DNA of 35,412 nt from Actinomycetota bacterium (GTDB taxonomy: Bacteria; Actinomycetota; Acidimicrobiia; Acidimicrobiales; MedAcidi-G1), in the NCBI GenBank assembly GCA_002721755.1, contig PBLL01000038.1, positions 1-35,412 of the forward strand, read 5' to 3'. Positions 11,650 to 18,965 of this stretch are shown here, piece by piece; the stretch's first letter is position 1; every line of letters begins with the position of its first letter. A program made the position numbers and the translations under genes. Below the pieces are notes generated by a model. It made no database searches. It was not told the origin of the DNA and was given only the letters and a program-made list of their open reading frames with translations.

Positions 11650-12090
11650 ATGGTTCATATCAAACTAGAAATTGAGATAAATGCCTCAGTTGAGCATGTT
11701 TGGGAAAATATTTCAGATATCAAGACCCATGTGAACTGGATGATGGATGCTTCAAAAATAAATATCACTTCTGGTCATGTTGAAGGTTTAGGAGTGACTT
11801 TCGATTGCGAGACGCATGTTGGACCACTTAGAACGACAGACAAGATGGAAATAACTGAATGGATTCCTAATGAAATAATGGCAATTAGCCATAACGGTCT
11901 TGTCGAAGGAAAAGGAAAATTCAAACTAGAGGAAATTCCTGACTCAAAAACTCTTTTCAAATGGGAAGAAAATCTGAGTTTCCCGATTTTTTTAGGTGGA
12001 GAAATAACTGGCTACTTTGCGAAACCTGTTTTAAAAAGAATTTGGAGGAAAAATCTTCGCAAATTGAAACAACTATTGGAAAACCCTTAG
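11650..12090 (+). CDS. SRPBCC-superfamily (polyketide cyclase/START-like) protein
   Basis: 146 residues. The pattern is that of small SRPBCC folds: an N-terminal beta-strand IKLEIEINASVEHVWENISDIKTHVNWM, a run of strands, and a long amphipathic C-terminal helix (about 122-146). These proteins bind hydrophobic ligands in a deep cavity; the ligand here is unknown and no catalytic residue can be pointed to. The start is ATG, supported by a CATAAT hexamer 5 nt upstream. It is divergent from iscS (53 nt apart) and convergent with the rhomboid gene (10 nt apart). A lipid- or quinone-binding role is possible but unsupported by context. Confidence 0.8.
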   Translation: MVHIKLEIEINASVEHVWENISDIKTHVNWMMDASKINITSGHVEGLGVTFDCETHVGPLRTTDKMEITEWIPNEIMAISHNGLVEGKGKFKLEEIPDSKTLFKWEENLSFPIFLGGEITGYFAKPVLKRIWRKNLRKLKQLLENP

Positions 12091-12109
12091 GTTTTCCCAT
12101 TTAACCTAA
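12087..12109. terminator. Possible weak bidirectional terminator between convergent genes
   Basis: A perfect 7-bp inverted repeat TTAGGTT / AACCTAA with a 9-nt loop covers both stop codons. It is AT-rich and has no clear T-tract, so termination strength is doubtful. Confidence 0.3.
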
Positions 12110-13003
12110 TATCGGGTCATACCAATAACTTGAAGCCCAAACACAGGCAACACTGAAACTAATTGCTATCAGTAAAGGAACTAATCGTTTTATAAATATC
12201 GGTAGTCCTCTTGCATCTATTTCGTCAATCAGCCATCCAATAAGCAACCCACCCATCAGACCACCTATGTGTCCTCCAACCGAAATATTAGGTCTGGCAA
12301 ATGTGAAAATTAAATTTATGAGTAGCAGGCTGCCAATTCCATTTGACCAAGGACTTAAACCTCGACGTAACTGGTAAACAACTGTGGCTCCCATCAGACC
12401 AAAAACTGCTCCTGAGGCACCAACCGTTAAAGCAAGAGGATCTAAAAGCATCACTCCCAGCGCCCCCGATAATAAAGAGCCAAAATACAAGATTAAATAG
12501 CTTGTCATGCCTAAAAGTCTCTCTAGTTGGCTTCCCAACATCCACAAAAGAAACATGTTGAATGCCAGATGAATTACGCCAGCATGAAGAAAACCTCCTG
12601 TAATCATCCTCCACCATTCACCTTCAGCAACACCAACGTAATCAATGGAAAATGGAGAGAGCACACGACCGTATCCAACCAAGCCGAAATCAATTGTTAT
12701 ATCGCCTCCTCCTGAACCTAATGACCCTCCTTTTAAAAGAGCTAACAAAAACACCAAGAGGTTTACAGATATAAGTGACCTTGTAGTCAATGACTGTTCA
12801 GAAAAATTACCTAATTTACTATTAGGTCGCGAAAAAGAGGTTCTTTGTCTTCGTGAGTGGATGCTCTGTGGTGCTATACACGCTGGGCAATGAAAGCCAA
12901 CAGAAGCAGTGTGCATGCATTCAGCGCAAATCCGACGATCACAACGCTGGCAAGTAACTCCGGCATACCTATCTGAATGCCAATAACAATTTTTACTGGT
13001 CAT
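12101..13003 (-). CDS. Rhomboid-family intramembrane serine protease with N-terminal zinc-finger
   Basis: 300 residues. The N-terminus (about 6-42) is a B-box-like zinc finger (Cys6, His9, Cys18, Cys21, Cys26, Cys29, His38, Cys39, Cys42). A basic linker and a rhomboid membrane domain of six or seven helices follow (about 75-295). Catalytic Ser197 lies in GASGAVFG and His245 in GGHIGG; the HxGxxHLxxNM block (140-150) is intact. Rhomboids cleave membrane proteins within the bilayer; the substrate is unknown. This zinc-finger plus rhomboid layout is common in actinobacteria. The start is ATG with AGGA about 7 nt upstream. It follows nfu by 7 nt and is probably cotranscribed with it. Confidence 0.93.
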   Translation of the reverse strand: MTSKNCYWHSDRYAGVTCQRCDRRICAECMHTASVGFHCPACIAPQSIHSRRQRTSFSRPNSKLGNFSEQSLTTRSLISVNLLVFLLALLKGGSLGSGGGDITIDFGLVGYGRVLSPFSIDYVGVAEGEWWRMITGGFLHAGVIHLAFNMFLLWMLGSQLERLLGMTSYLILYFGSLLSGALGVMLLDPLALTVGASGAVFGLMGATVVYQLRRGLSPWSNGIGSLLLINLIFTFARPNISVGGHIGGLMGGLLIGWLIDEIDARGLPIFIKRLVPLLIAISFSVACVWASSYWYDPILG

Positions 13004-13010
13004 TTCATTC

Positions 13011-13310
13011 CTAAAGAGTTACTGCCGTTCCTTCATCTGCTGAAGTCTCACCCAAGTTGTAAACGGAAGTTACTTCCGGAACCCTATCCTTTAGAACCCT
13101 CTCGATTCCAGCTTTGATTGTTTGGTCAGACGAATCGCAAGTTACACATGCACCGATTAGTTCAACAGTAACTTCTCCAGTTTCTTCGTTCACCTCATGC
13201 AGCACGACATCACCTTCATCTGCTTGAAGAGCAGGTCTGATTACTTCAATTACCTCTTTTACAAGAGTTTCTAATTTTCTATCTGAATCGTCCACTGAAA
13301 GATCTGCCAT
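13011..13310 (-). CDS. NifU-like (Nfu) Fe-S cluster scaffold/carrier
   Basis: 99 residues, a stand-alone NifU C-terminal domain. Such proteins carry a [4Fe-4S] cluster between two subunits and deliver it to apo-enzymes. The cluster-binding CxxC is in GACVTCDSSDQTIKAGIE, followed by the conserved LKDRVPEV. VIRPALQADEGDVVL matches the family N-terminus. The ATG at 13310 has no Shine-Dalgarno and no tidy hexamer at leaderless spacing; a GATAGT lies 17 nt upstream. The gene leads a two-gene unit with the rhomboid protease, an association I cannot explain functionally. IscS at 10463 is the likely sulfur source. Confidence 0.92.
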   Translation of the reverse strand: MADLSVDDSDRKLETLVKEVIEVIRPALQADEGDVVLHEVNEETGEVTVELIGACVTCDSSDQTIKAGIERVLKDRVPEVTSVYNLGETSADEGTAVTL

Positions 13311-13366
13311 ACTTACAGTTTCGCATGACTATCGACTGACTGCACCCACTTCCGCAAGATTGACAA

Positions 13367-13372
13367 TATTCT
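13367..13372 (+). promoter_or_regulatory. Candidate -10 element for the 60-residue peptide gene
   Basis: TATTCT fits TANNNT and ends 6 nt before the ATG at 13379. This is the best argument that the short gene is expressed. Confidence 0.4.
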
Positions 13373-13378
13373 TAAGAG

Positions 13379-13561
13379 ATGAAATTTTCGTGTCTTATAC
13401 TTGGTCACCAAGGCGGGTGGGATGAAATTTTGCTTGTTGTAGCTCCGTTAGGTTTAATCGCATGGTTGCTCTGGGCCGCCAACCGCAAAGCAGAAAAAAT
13501 GAAATCCGACGATAACTCAAATTTCGAAGCAGAAAATGACCCTAATTCTTCTGAGGGTTGA
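13379..13561 (+). CDS. Small single-span membrane protein (60 aa), unknown function
   Basis: It starts MKFSCLILGHQGGWDE, has one clear hydrophobic helix (about 17-34, ILLVVAPLGLIAWLLWAA), then a charged tail NRKAEKMKS and an acidic, Asn-rich end. The hydrophobic stretch with basic flanks on its C-side predicts N-out, C-in topology. The start is ATG with a TATTCT hexamer 6 nt upstream. The last 20 nt overlap the 3' end of murA on the other strand. No family is recognised. The promoter-like spacing and well-formed membrane segment favour a real gene over a chance ORF, but only conservation would settle it. Confidence 0.55.
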   Translation: MKFSCLILGHQGGWDEILLVVAPLGLIAWLLWAANRKAEKMKSDDNSNFEAENDPNSSEG

Positions 13562-14861
13562 CAAATCCAATTTCTGCACCCAGAGAATGTAAATTGCCTA
13601 CTAAATCCTGATAACCGCGTTCAATGTGGCTAGCCGCTCCTACTAGAGTCTCTCCTTCGGCTGCTAATCCAGCCAAAACCAAAGCAGCTCCCGCCCTTAT
13701 GTCTGGAGCTCGGACAGGTGCCCCTGAGAGTCTTTCAACTCCGCGTACAACAGCATGGTGACCCTCAGCTCGTATATCTGCGCCCATCCTGATCAATTCA
13801 TCAACATAGCGAAATCTTCCAGCAAAAATATTTTCGGTAACTATTCCTACTCCATCTGCGACTGAAAGCAATGTGACGAGAAAAGGCTTGTAATCAGTGG
13901 CAACACCGGGATATGGCAAGGTGGCCAGATCGATCGATTTGAGCCTCTTAGAAACAGTCACACTGACCCCTGAATCAACCTGATTGATCTCTATGCCCAT
14001 CTCGTTTAATTTTTCAACGAGCATTTCCATGTGATCTAAACGAGCTTCTTCTATTAATATCTCACCTCCTGTCATCCCTAAGGCTGACATATAAGTAGCT
14101 GCTTCTATCCGATCCGGAATCACAGTATGTTCAACAGGCTCTAAATGATCTACTCCTTCAACTTGAATGGTTGAAGTCCCTTCACCAGTTACTTGCGCCC
14201 CCATAGAGTTCAGAAAATCTACGAGATCAACTATTTCAGGCTCGCGCGCAGCGTTTTCTATAAGGGTTTTACCTTCAGCTAAAACAGCTGCCATAAGTAA
14301 ATTTTCAGTAGCTCCAACACTTGGAAAACTGAGTAATACTTTACCTCCTATTAATTTTTCAACTTGACCTTCTATATAGCCATGGCTGTTAGTAAATGAG
14401 ACTCCTAGTTCTTCTAGACCTTTTAGATGCATATCTATAGGTCTATGTCCGAAATCGTCTCCACCTGGTACTGATACTTTCGCCCTCCCAAATCTTGCTA
14501 ATAGCGGTCCTAAAACTGCTATGGAGGCTCGCATTCTCTCCACCAATTCATAAGGAGCTACTGGGGTCATCTCTTCAGGTATATCTATTCTCATCTCATC
14601 TTCTTGATGAGAAATTGATGCACCCATTGTTTCCAACAAATTTGACATCAATCGGACATCTGCAATGTGAGGGACATTATTTATTACATATTTTCCCGGT
14701 GCTAACAACGAGGCAGCCATAATCTTCAATACAGAATTTTTTGCTCCAGAAACTCTTACACTTCCTGACAAACCCGATGATTGCTTAATGCAAATAACGG
14801 AATCTTCTTCAAAATGTGAAGAAGATGTTCCAAATTCAGAAGAAAAAGAGTTACTTGTCAC
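13542..14861 (-). CDS. murA: UDP-N-acetylglucosamine 1-carboxyvinyltransferase MurA (Asp-type)
   Basis: 439 residues. MurA transfers enolpyruvate from PEP to UDP-GlcNAc, the first committed step of peptidoglycan synthesis. The two inside-out alpha/beta domains are complete, with GSVRVSGAKNSVLKIMAASLL near the N-terminus and RAGAALVLAGLAAEGET near the C-terminus. The active-site loop reads PGGDDFGHRPIDMHLKGLE: position 135, where E. coli has the fosfomycin-target cysteine (PGGCAIG), is aspartate. This substitution is known from mycobacterial and chlamydial MurA and confers intrinsic fosfomycin insensitivity. About 20 low-complexity Ser/Glu residues precede the usual N-terminus. The GTG start has CATACT ending 6 nt upstream and no Shine-Dalgarno, so it is likely leaderless. 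Confidence 0.95.
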   Translation of the reverse strand: MTSNSFSSEFGTSSSHFEEDSVICIKQSSGLSGSVRVSGAKNSVLKIMAASLLAPGKYVINNVPHIADVRLMSNLLETMGASISHQEDEMRIDIPEEMTPVAPYELVERMRASIAVLGPLLARFGRAKVSVPGGDDFGHRPIDMHLKGLEELGVSFTNSHGYIEGQVEKLIGGKVLLSFPSVGATENLLMAAVLAEGKTLIENAAREPEIVDLVDFLNSMGAQVTGEGTSTIQVEGVDHLEPVEHTVIPDRIEAATYMSALGMTGGEILIEEARLDHMEMLVEKLNEMGIEINQVDSGVSVTVSKRLKSIDLATLPYPGVATDYKPFLVTLLSVADGVGIVTENIFAGRFRYVDELIRMGADIRAEGHHAVVRGVERLSGAPVRAPDIRAGAALVLAGLAAEGETLVGAASHIERGYQDLVGNLHSLGAEIGFVNPQKN

Positions 14862-14867
14862 GTTTTA

Positions 14868-14873
14868 AGTATG
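14868..14873 (-). promoter_or_regulatory. Candidate -10 element for leaderless murA transcript
   Basis: Minus-strand CATACT followed by TAAAAC and the GTG start. The same 6-nt spacer TAAAAC precedes the acyl-CoA ligase start at 33155. Confidence 0.4.
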
Positions 14874-14953
14874 CTTCGCTGTCGACAAAGTTTGCATTCA
14901 CATGCAATTATTCAAGCAAAAACATTTAATTTATTAACGGAAATTAGGAAAGC

Positions 14954-16507
14954 GTGTTTAAGCGAGACAAACAGCTAACAATAACTAAAACTCTTGATGA
15001 TAAAGAATTGAACGCCTTAAGAGAGCCTCGTGATGATCTAGTAGCTGAAAGGCTTGCTGGCGAAGACAAATACGAATTGCTACACGGTCCTTTTTCCAAA
15101 TATGAAAGAAAAATCGTTGTAGAAACCGAAACCAAGGGAGTGAATCTTGTTAGTGAAACTTTTTCGTGGCGGCTTTCAATCCCATTTTGGGGAATTTTCT
15201 TCTCATTTTTGGTCGGTAGATCCCTGCCTAAGAGATCGAAACCGTGGTGGGCGCCTCCAGACCGTTTAAATGAACGATCTGCGAAAGTGTTAGGGATACT
15301 CGCCTGCGTGCAAGTAATAGATGGGTACCTAGGCTCTGTAATCACTCAAACAATCACTTTCGCAGCAGATGAATTTGATCACAGTTCATCAGCACAAGGA
15401 ATTACTCTTGCGGTTGTTCGTGTCGGCGTCTTACTGTCTTTGGGAGTACTTGTAGTAGCAGACAAAAAAGGACGCAGGAACATTCTGTTGCTAACACTAG
15501 TACTTTCAGTTATTTCCACCGCTGCAGGTTCTCTCTCGTCCGGATTCTGGTTTCTTGGAAGTACACAATTAATTGCTCGCGGTTTGACTACAGGTATGGG
15601 AATTTTAATAGGAGTCATTGCTGCTGAAGAACTTCCAAAGGGATCCAGAGCTTATGGAGTAAGCATGTTGTCACTGTCAGCCGCTTTGGGTGCAGGGATC
15701 TCAGTTTGGGTATTGCCAATCGCTGACCTACACGAAAAAGGCTGGAGAATCGTATATTTGGTTCCTTTACTATTTTTGCCACCTCTGATGAAAATCAGTA
15801 AAAATCTTCCAGAATCAATCCGCTATAAGGCCAATTCAAAAGTTGTTAAGGCCGAAAAATCTAAAGAATCGAATAAGAATGAACCTTTTATTAATAATCG
15901 TCTATTTTTATTGGCTGCTGTAGGTTTTCTTCTTTTAATTTTCGCTGCACCTGCCTCGCAGTTTCAAAATGATTTTCTAAGAGAACATAGAGGATATTCC
16001 GCTTCTGGAATAACGGCTTATTGGCTTCTGACTTCCACTCCCGCAGGGATCGCTATATTTTTAGCTGGACGTTTTGCAGACACCCATGGAAGAAAGAAAA
16101 TAGCTACATCGGGTCTTTTGGGTGGAACTTTGTTTATTGTTCTCAGTTACTACTTTTCTGGAGCTTTAATGTGGGCTAGTCATTTGTGCGGAGCCGTACT
16201 CGGGTCTCTTACAGTTGCATTAGGTGTGTATGGACCTGAGCTTTTTTCCACAAACCAAAGAGCTAAATCAAATGGTCTCATTGTCGCCTTTAGCGTGTTA
16301 GGAAGTGCAACCGGTCTTCTGCTTGTAGGTTCAATGACTGACTTTTTTGACAGTTACGGCCATGCTTTTACTATTACCGCTGTTGGTCCCCTTATTGCGG
16401 CAGTATTAGTAATGCTTAAATTTCCTGAAACTGCAAAAACTGAACTCGAAGATCTCAATCCTGGAGACATAAGACCTGAAGACTTTGATGGCACGAAGCT
16501 CGATTAA
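14954..16507 (+). CDS. Major facilitator superfamily transporter with long cytoplasmic N-terminus
   Basis: 517 residues. About 105 hydrophilic residues precede the first transport-domain helix, apart from one weak hydrophobic stretch at about 76-89 (IPFWGIFFSFLVGR). The MFS core has ADKKGRRN in the loop after the second helix (the family GxxxDRxGRR-type motif) and a matching GRFADTHGRKK in the second half. A charged central loop (KSKESNKNE, about 305) separates the halves. Substrate unknown. The start is GTG with AGGAAA 5-8 nt upstream, so unlike many neighbours it has a Shine-Dalgarno. The start is divergent from murA (92 nt) and the stop overlaps the hydrolase stop by 4 bp. Confidence 0.85.
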   Translation: MFKRDKQLTITKTLDDKELNALREPRDDLVAERLAGEDKYELLHGPFSKYERKIVVETETKGVNLVSETFSWRLSIPFWGIFFSFLVGRSLPKRSKPWWAPPDRLNERSAKVLGILACVQVIDGYLGSVITQTITFAADEFDHSSSAQGITLAVVRVGVLLSLGVLVVADKKGRRNILLLTLVLSVISTAAGSLSSGFWFLGSTQLIARGLTTGMGILIGVIAAEELPKGSRAYGVSMLSLSAALGAGISVWVLPIADLHEKGWRIVYLVPLLFLPPLMKISKNLPESIRYKANSKVVKAEKSKESNKNEPFINNRLFLLAAVGFLLLIFAAPASQFQNDFLREHRGYSASGITAYWLLTSTPAGIAIFLAGRFADTHGRKKIATSGLLGGTLFIVLSYYFSGALMWASHLCGAVLGSLTVALGVYGPELFSTNQRAKSNGLIVAFSVLGSATGLLLVGSMTDFFDSYGHAFTITAVGPLIAAVLVMLKFPETAKTELEDLNPGDIRPEDFDGTKLD

Positions 16508-17070
16508 AAAGAAGCCACCCAAGACTTTATTTCATCACTAATCGATTCCTCTAAACCTGTTAACCCGTGACCAGCTCCACCGAACCATTTGGTTGTTACC
16601 GGACCTCGAATTTTTTTCAAATGTTTTTCGAACTCTGACCTTGACCCGAATGGATCTTTTTCACCAGAGATAAATAAACATGGAACTTCGATTTTGTCAA
16701 AATGCTCTATTCTTAGTTTTTCTGGTTCTTTTGGTGGATGCAAAGGATAGCTGATAAGAATCAATCCAATAGAAGGAAGCCCTTCTGCGACGGCCATTGA
16801 ACACATACGACCACCCATACTTCTACCTCCCAAAAGAAGATGTTCTGGATTTAATCCATATTTTTCTGTCATCTGCTTAGAAGTTTCAATAATTGAATTA
16901 ATCAACTTCGGGGCACGATCAGGAGGAAATTTGCGTCCCTGTTCAACATAAGGAAAATTCATTCTTTCTACGGGCAGAGGGGCCATCTTTTTTTCAATAT
17001 CCAACAAGCTTTCGTGAGTTCGATCACTTCCTGCACCATGAGTCAGCAGCATTCCTGAAGGTCTGGGCAT
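16504..17070 (-). CDS. Small alpha/beta hydrolase (dienelactone-hydrolase/KANL3-like)
   Basis: 188 residues from the ATG at 17070; a TTG at 17094 would add eight but has no ribosome or promoter signal. The chain starts MPRPSGMLLTHGAGSD, the first strand and oxyanion region of a hydrolase. The nucleophile elbow is GGRSMGGR (Ser in GxSxG). An acid residue is likely in SGEKDPFGS, and the catalytic His in GAGHGLTG near the C-terminus. The length and HGAG motif fit the small alpha/beta hydrolases annotated as dienelactone hydrolase-like or KANL3/Tex30-like. Substrate unknown. TACGAT ends 6 nt before the ATG. It is divergent from the desaturase gene. Confidence 0.82.
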   Translation of the reverse strand: MPRPSGMLLTHGAGSDRTHESLLDIEKKMAPLPVERMNFPYVEQGRKFPPDRAPKLINSIIETSKQMTEKYGLNPEHLLLGGRSMGGRMCSMAVAEGLPSIGLILISYPLHPPKEPEKLRIEHFDKIEVPCLFISGEKDPFGSRSEFEKHLKKIRGPVTTKWFGGAGHGLTGLEESISDEIKSWVASF

Positions 17071-17076
17071 TTGTGG

Positions 17077-17082
17077 ATCGTA
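17077..17082 (-). promoter_or_regulatory. Candidate -10 element deciding the hydrolase start
   Basis: Minus-strand TACGAT (TANNNT) followed by CCACAA and ATG (17070). It supports the downstream ATG over TTG at 17094. Confidence 0.4.
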
Positions 17083-17126
17083 TATTGATTTCAAGCTGGT
17101 TGTGGAATGTATTGACCATAAGCAGA

Positions 17127-17132
17127 TAATAT
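17127..17132 (+). promoter_or_regulatory. Candidate -10 element deciding the desaturase start
   Basis: TAATAT ends 5 nt before the ATG at 17138 (the overlapping GATAAT ends 7 nt before it). It supports this ATG over the in-frame ATG at 17102. Confidence 0.4.
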
Positions 17133-17137
17133 TTTTT

Positions 17138-18112
17138 ATGCAGGAAAATCAGTCCCACTCCGAAATGCTTGCTTCTGCAACAGGAAAGATGGTAGTAGAA
17201 ACTGAAGAATTTGCTGGTAGTAGTCGACTGCATCCAAATGGAAAACCAAAAGGTGATTTTCGGGATTCCTTGAGAAAAATCCCCGATTTCAGAAACTTTT
17301 TATCAGTCGTCCTGGGTTTGAGTACCCCACCTTTGATTGTTTGGCTAGCGGTCAGTTTCAGTCACCCATTAATTTGGGTGATCGCGATAGTAGGAATGGC
17401 GTTAGCGCAAAATCGTCTTTTTATCTTTCACCATGAAGCTGCGCATCGGCTTCTTTTTTCTAATCGAAAGATCAATGACTTAATTGGTATTCGACTTATA
17501 GGATTGATTACTTTTGGTTCCGGAAGTCATGGATATCGAATAGGTCATATAAAACATCACCGAGATGAATTTGGTCCGGACGAACCAGACTTTATTCTTT
17601 ACAGCTTTTATCCAATTTCTAAACGTTCAATGCGTAGAAAATTGCTAAGAGACATTAGTGGTATTTCCGCTTTTAGAATTATCAAACCAAGATTTAAAAA
17701 ACTTAAACAATCGAGACGTTTACGTTTAACAGCTTCTTTTCTTTTTGGACAAATAGTCGTAGCTTCTCTATTTTGGATTTTTTGCGGTCTAGCGATGTAT
17801 GTGTTCCTTTGGTTGATTCCTTGGGCATGTATTTATCAACTTCTAAACAGGATTCGAGCAATTAGTGAACATGGGGGAATGACCCAATCTTTAGACAGAC
17901 GTGAAACCACTCATTACGTCAAACAAAATCGTCTGGCGGCTTTTTTCATTGTTCCCTTCAATGTTGGTTACCACTTAGCTCACCATGTAGACATGCTGGT
18001 TCCATCTAAAAACCTTCCGCTCCTAAATAAAGCACTTTTAGAAGACGGATACATCTCTTCTAACCAAACTTGGTCCAATTACCGCACCCTTTGGAAGGCT
18101 TTAGTCAACTAA
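17138..18112 (+). CDS. Membrane fatty-acid desaturase-like di-iron protein
   Basis: 324 residues from the ATG at 17138; an in-frame ATG at 17102 would add 12. Three histidine boxes typical of membrane di-iron desaturases and hydroxylases are present: FHHEAAHR (98-103), HIKHH (137-141) and HLAHH near the C-terminus. Hydrophobic helices lie between them (about 55-92, 110-130 and a pair around 195-235). Such enzymes insert double bonds or hydroxyl groups into acyl chains or carotenoids using O2 and reduced ferredoxin or a similar donor. The wide spacing between boxes 2 and 3 fits the FA_desaturase superfamily, but regiospecificity and substrate cannot be read from sequence. It is a single-gene unit, divergent from the hydrolase. 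Confidence 0.85.
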   Translation: MQENQSHSEMLASATGKMVVETEEFAGSSRLHPNGKPKGDFRDSLRKIPDFRNFLSVVLGLSTPPLIVWLAVSFSHPLIWVIAIVGMALAQNRLFIFHHEAAHRLLFSNRKINDLIGIRLIGLITFGSGSHGYRIGHIKHHRDEFGPDEPDFILYSFYPISKRSMRRKLLRDISGISAFRIIKPRFKKLKQSRRLRLTASFLFGQIVVASLFWIFCGLAMYVFLWLIPWACIYQLLNRIRAISEHGGMTQSLDRRETTHYVKQNRLAAFFIVPFNVGYHLAHHVDMLVPSKNLPLLNKALLEDGYISSNQTWSNYRTLWKALVN

Positions 18113-18145
18113 ACCTCATCAGAGTAAAGTTTAAAAACTCCTCTT

Positions 18146-18904
18146 TCAGATCAATATCCTCAAGGTTTCAGATAGTCCACTTGCTTGTAGTTGAATTTCT
18201 TCTTCATCACCAGAACCTTCTGACAATAAGGAAACTAACTCAACTGCTCTATTGCCAATTTCATCCCATTGATTTGCTTCAATTCCAAAAGGAGGTCTGT
18301 GTTCAACTAAAACTGGAGTCAAACGCAATAAGTCACCTACCCCTATATCGTCACTACAATCACGTCTAAGACGGTCACATGCAACAAAAACTTCAGTAAG
18401 AAGTGAATTAGCGTCTAATCCTTCGAGATCAGGGCGTTCGTCATTTACTACTTGGAATGCGTCAAGCGCTGTTTCAATCGCTTCTTCATCAGATTCTTCA
18501 ACTAATAGTCCACCTCCCGAAACGAACTCATGTGGAACACCAAGACGAACTAACAAAGCGCTAAAGGAAGCCTGCTCAGAGTCTGACCATCCTGATGTGT
18601 CATATTCGATTGTTTCAACATCCGGGTCAAGTGTTGGTAAGGAAGTTGATTCTGCTTCCTCTATCAACTGGTCTGCAACTGTCTCATCTTCTTCGCGAAC
18701 CACTAAAGTAGCCCCCTGCCAAACGTGGGGGACGTCATTTAAAGTAAGCAACTGATCAAGTACTAGTCGAGTTTCACCTGCCCACTCATGAAGTTCGTAT
18801 TCGATTTCAGCAGCTGAAGTTGATTCAACCTGATCTTTCTCTTCGATTTCTTCAGAATGATGGTCACTTGCTTCGTTTTTATTTTGCTTTTTCGACCATT
18901 TCAT
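18146..18904 (-). CDS. Acidic cytoplasmic protein with internal tandem repeat, unknown function
   Basis: 252 residues, strongly acidic after a basic first ten. It contains two diverged copies of a ~50-residue unit at about 35-84 and 100-152. Both begin with a short E-Y-[ED] strand, then W, then a helix ending LL..L.VPH, then an aromatic, G-rich turn, LVV or LLVEE, and a DE-rich helix. The fold pattern (strand-helix-strand with a VPH turn) recalls small signal-transducing ferredoxin-like domains such as DUF2007, but I cannot confirm that. Residues 155-252 are helical and carry two cysteines. No membrane segment or signal peptide. The ATG start is preceded by CATTAT with a 6-nt gap. It is divergent from glpX. 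Confidence 0.75.
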   Translation of the reverse strand: MKWSKKQNKNEASDHHSEEIEEKDQVESTSAAEIEYELHEWAGETRLVLDQLLTLNDVPHVWQGATLVVREEDETVADQLIEEAESTSLPTLDPDVETIEYDTSGWSDSEQASFSALLVRLGVPHEFVSGGGLLVEESDEEAIETALDAFQVVNDERPDLEGLDANSLLTEVFVACDRLRRDCSDDIGVGDLLRLTPVLVEHRPPFGIEANQWDEIGNRAVELVSLLSEGSGDEEEIQLQASGLSETLRILI

Positions 18905-18909
18905 TCTCT

Positions 18910-18916
18910 TATAATG
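18910..18916. promoter_or_regulatory. Overlapping, bidirectional -10 element
   Basis: The plus strand reads a perfect TATAAT (18910-18915) directed at glpX. The minus strand reads CATTAT (18916-18911), ending 6 nt before the ATG at 18904. One AT-rich symmetric core could thus open for transcription in both directions. Confidence 0.45.
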
Positions 18917-18965
18917 ACATCATTCACTGCAAAAAAGCTAAACAGCCAATAATCCTGTCTGCGAA

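Noticed and set aside
10463-13310. iscS, mnmA and nfu read as a dedicated new sulfur-modification system
   Set aside because: Each is a standard family member with intact motifs, and iscS-mnmA adjacency is well explained by tRNA thiolation.
18122-18142. Short inverted repeat after the desaturase gene (AGTTT/AAACT with GAGT/ACTC outside)
   Set aside because: Only 4-5 bp arms in AT-rich sequence; expected by chance.
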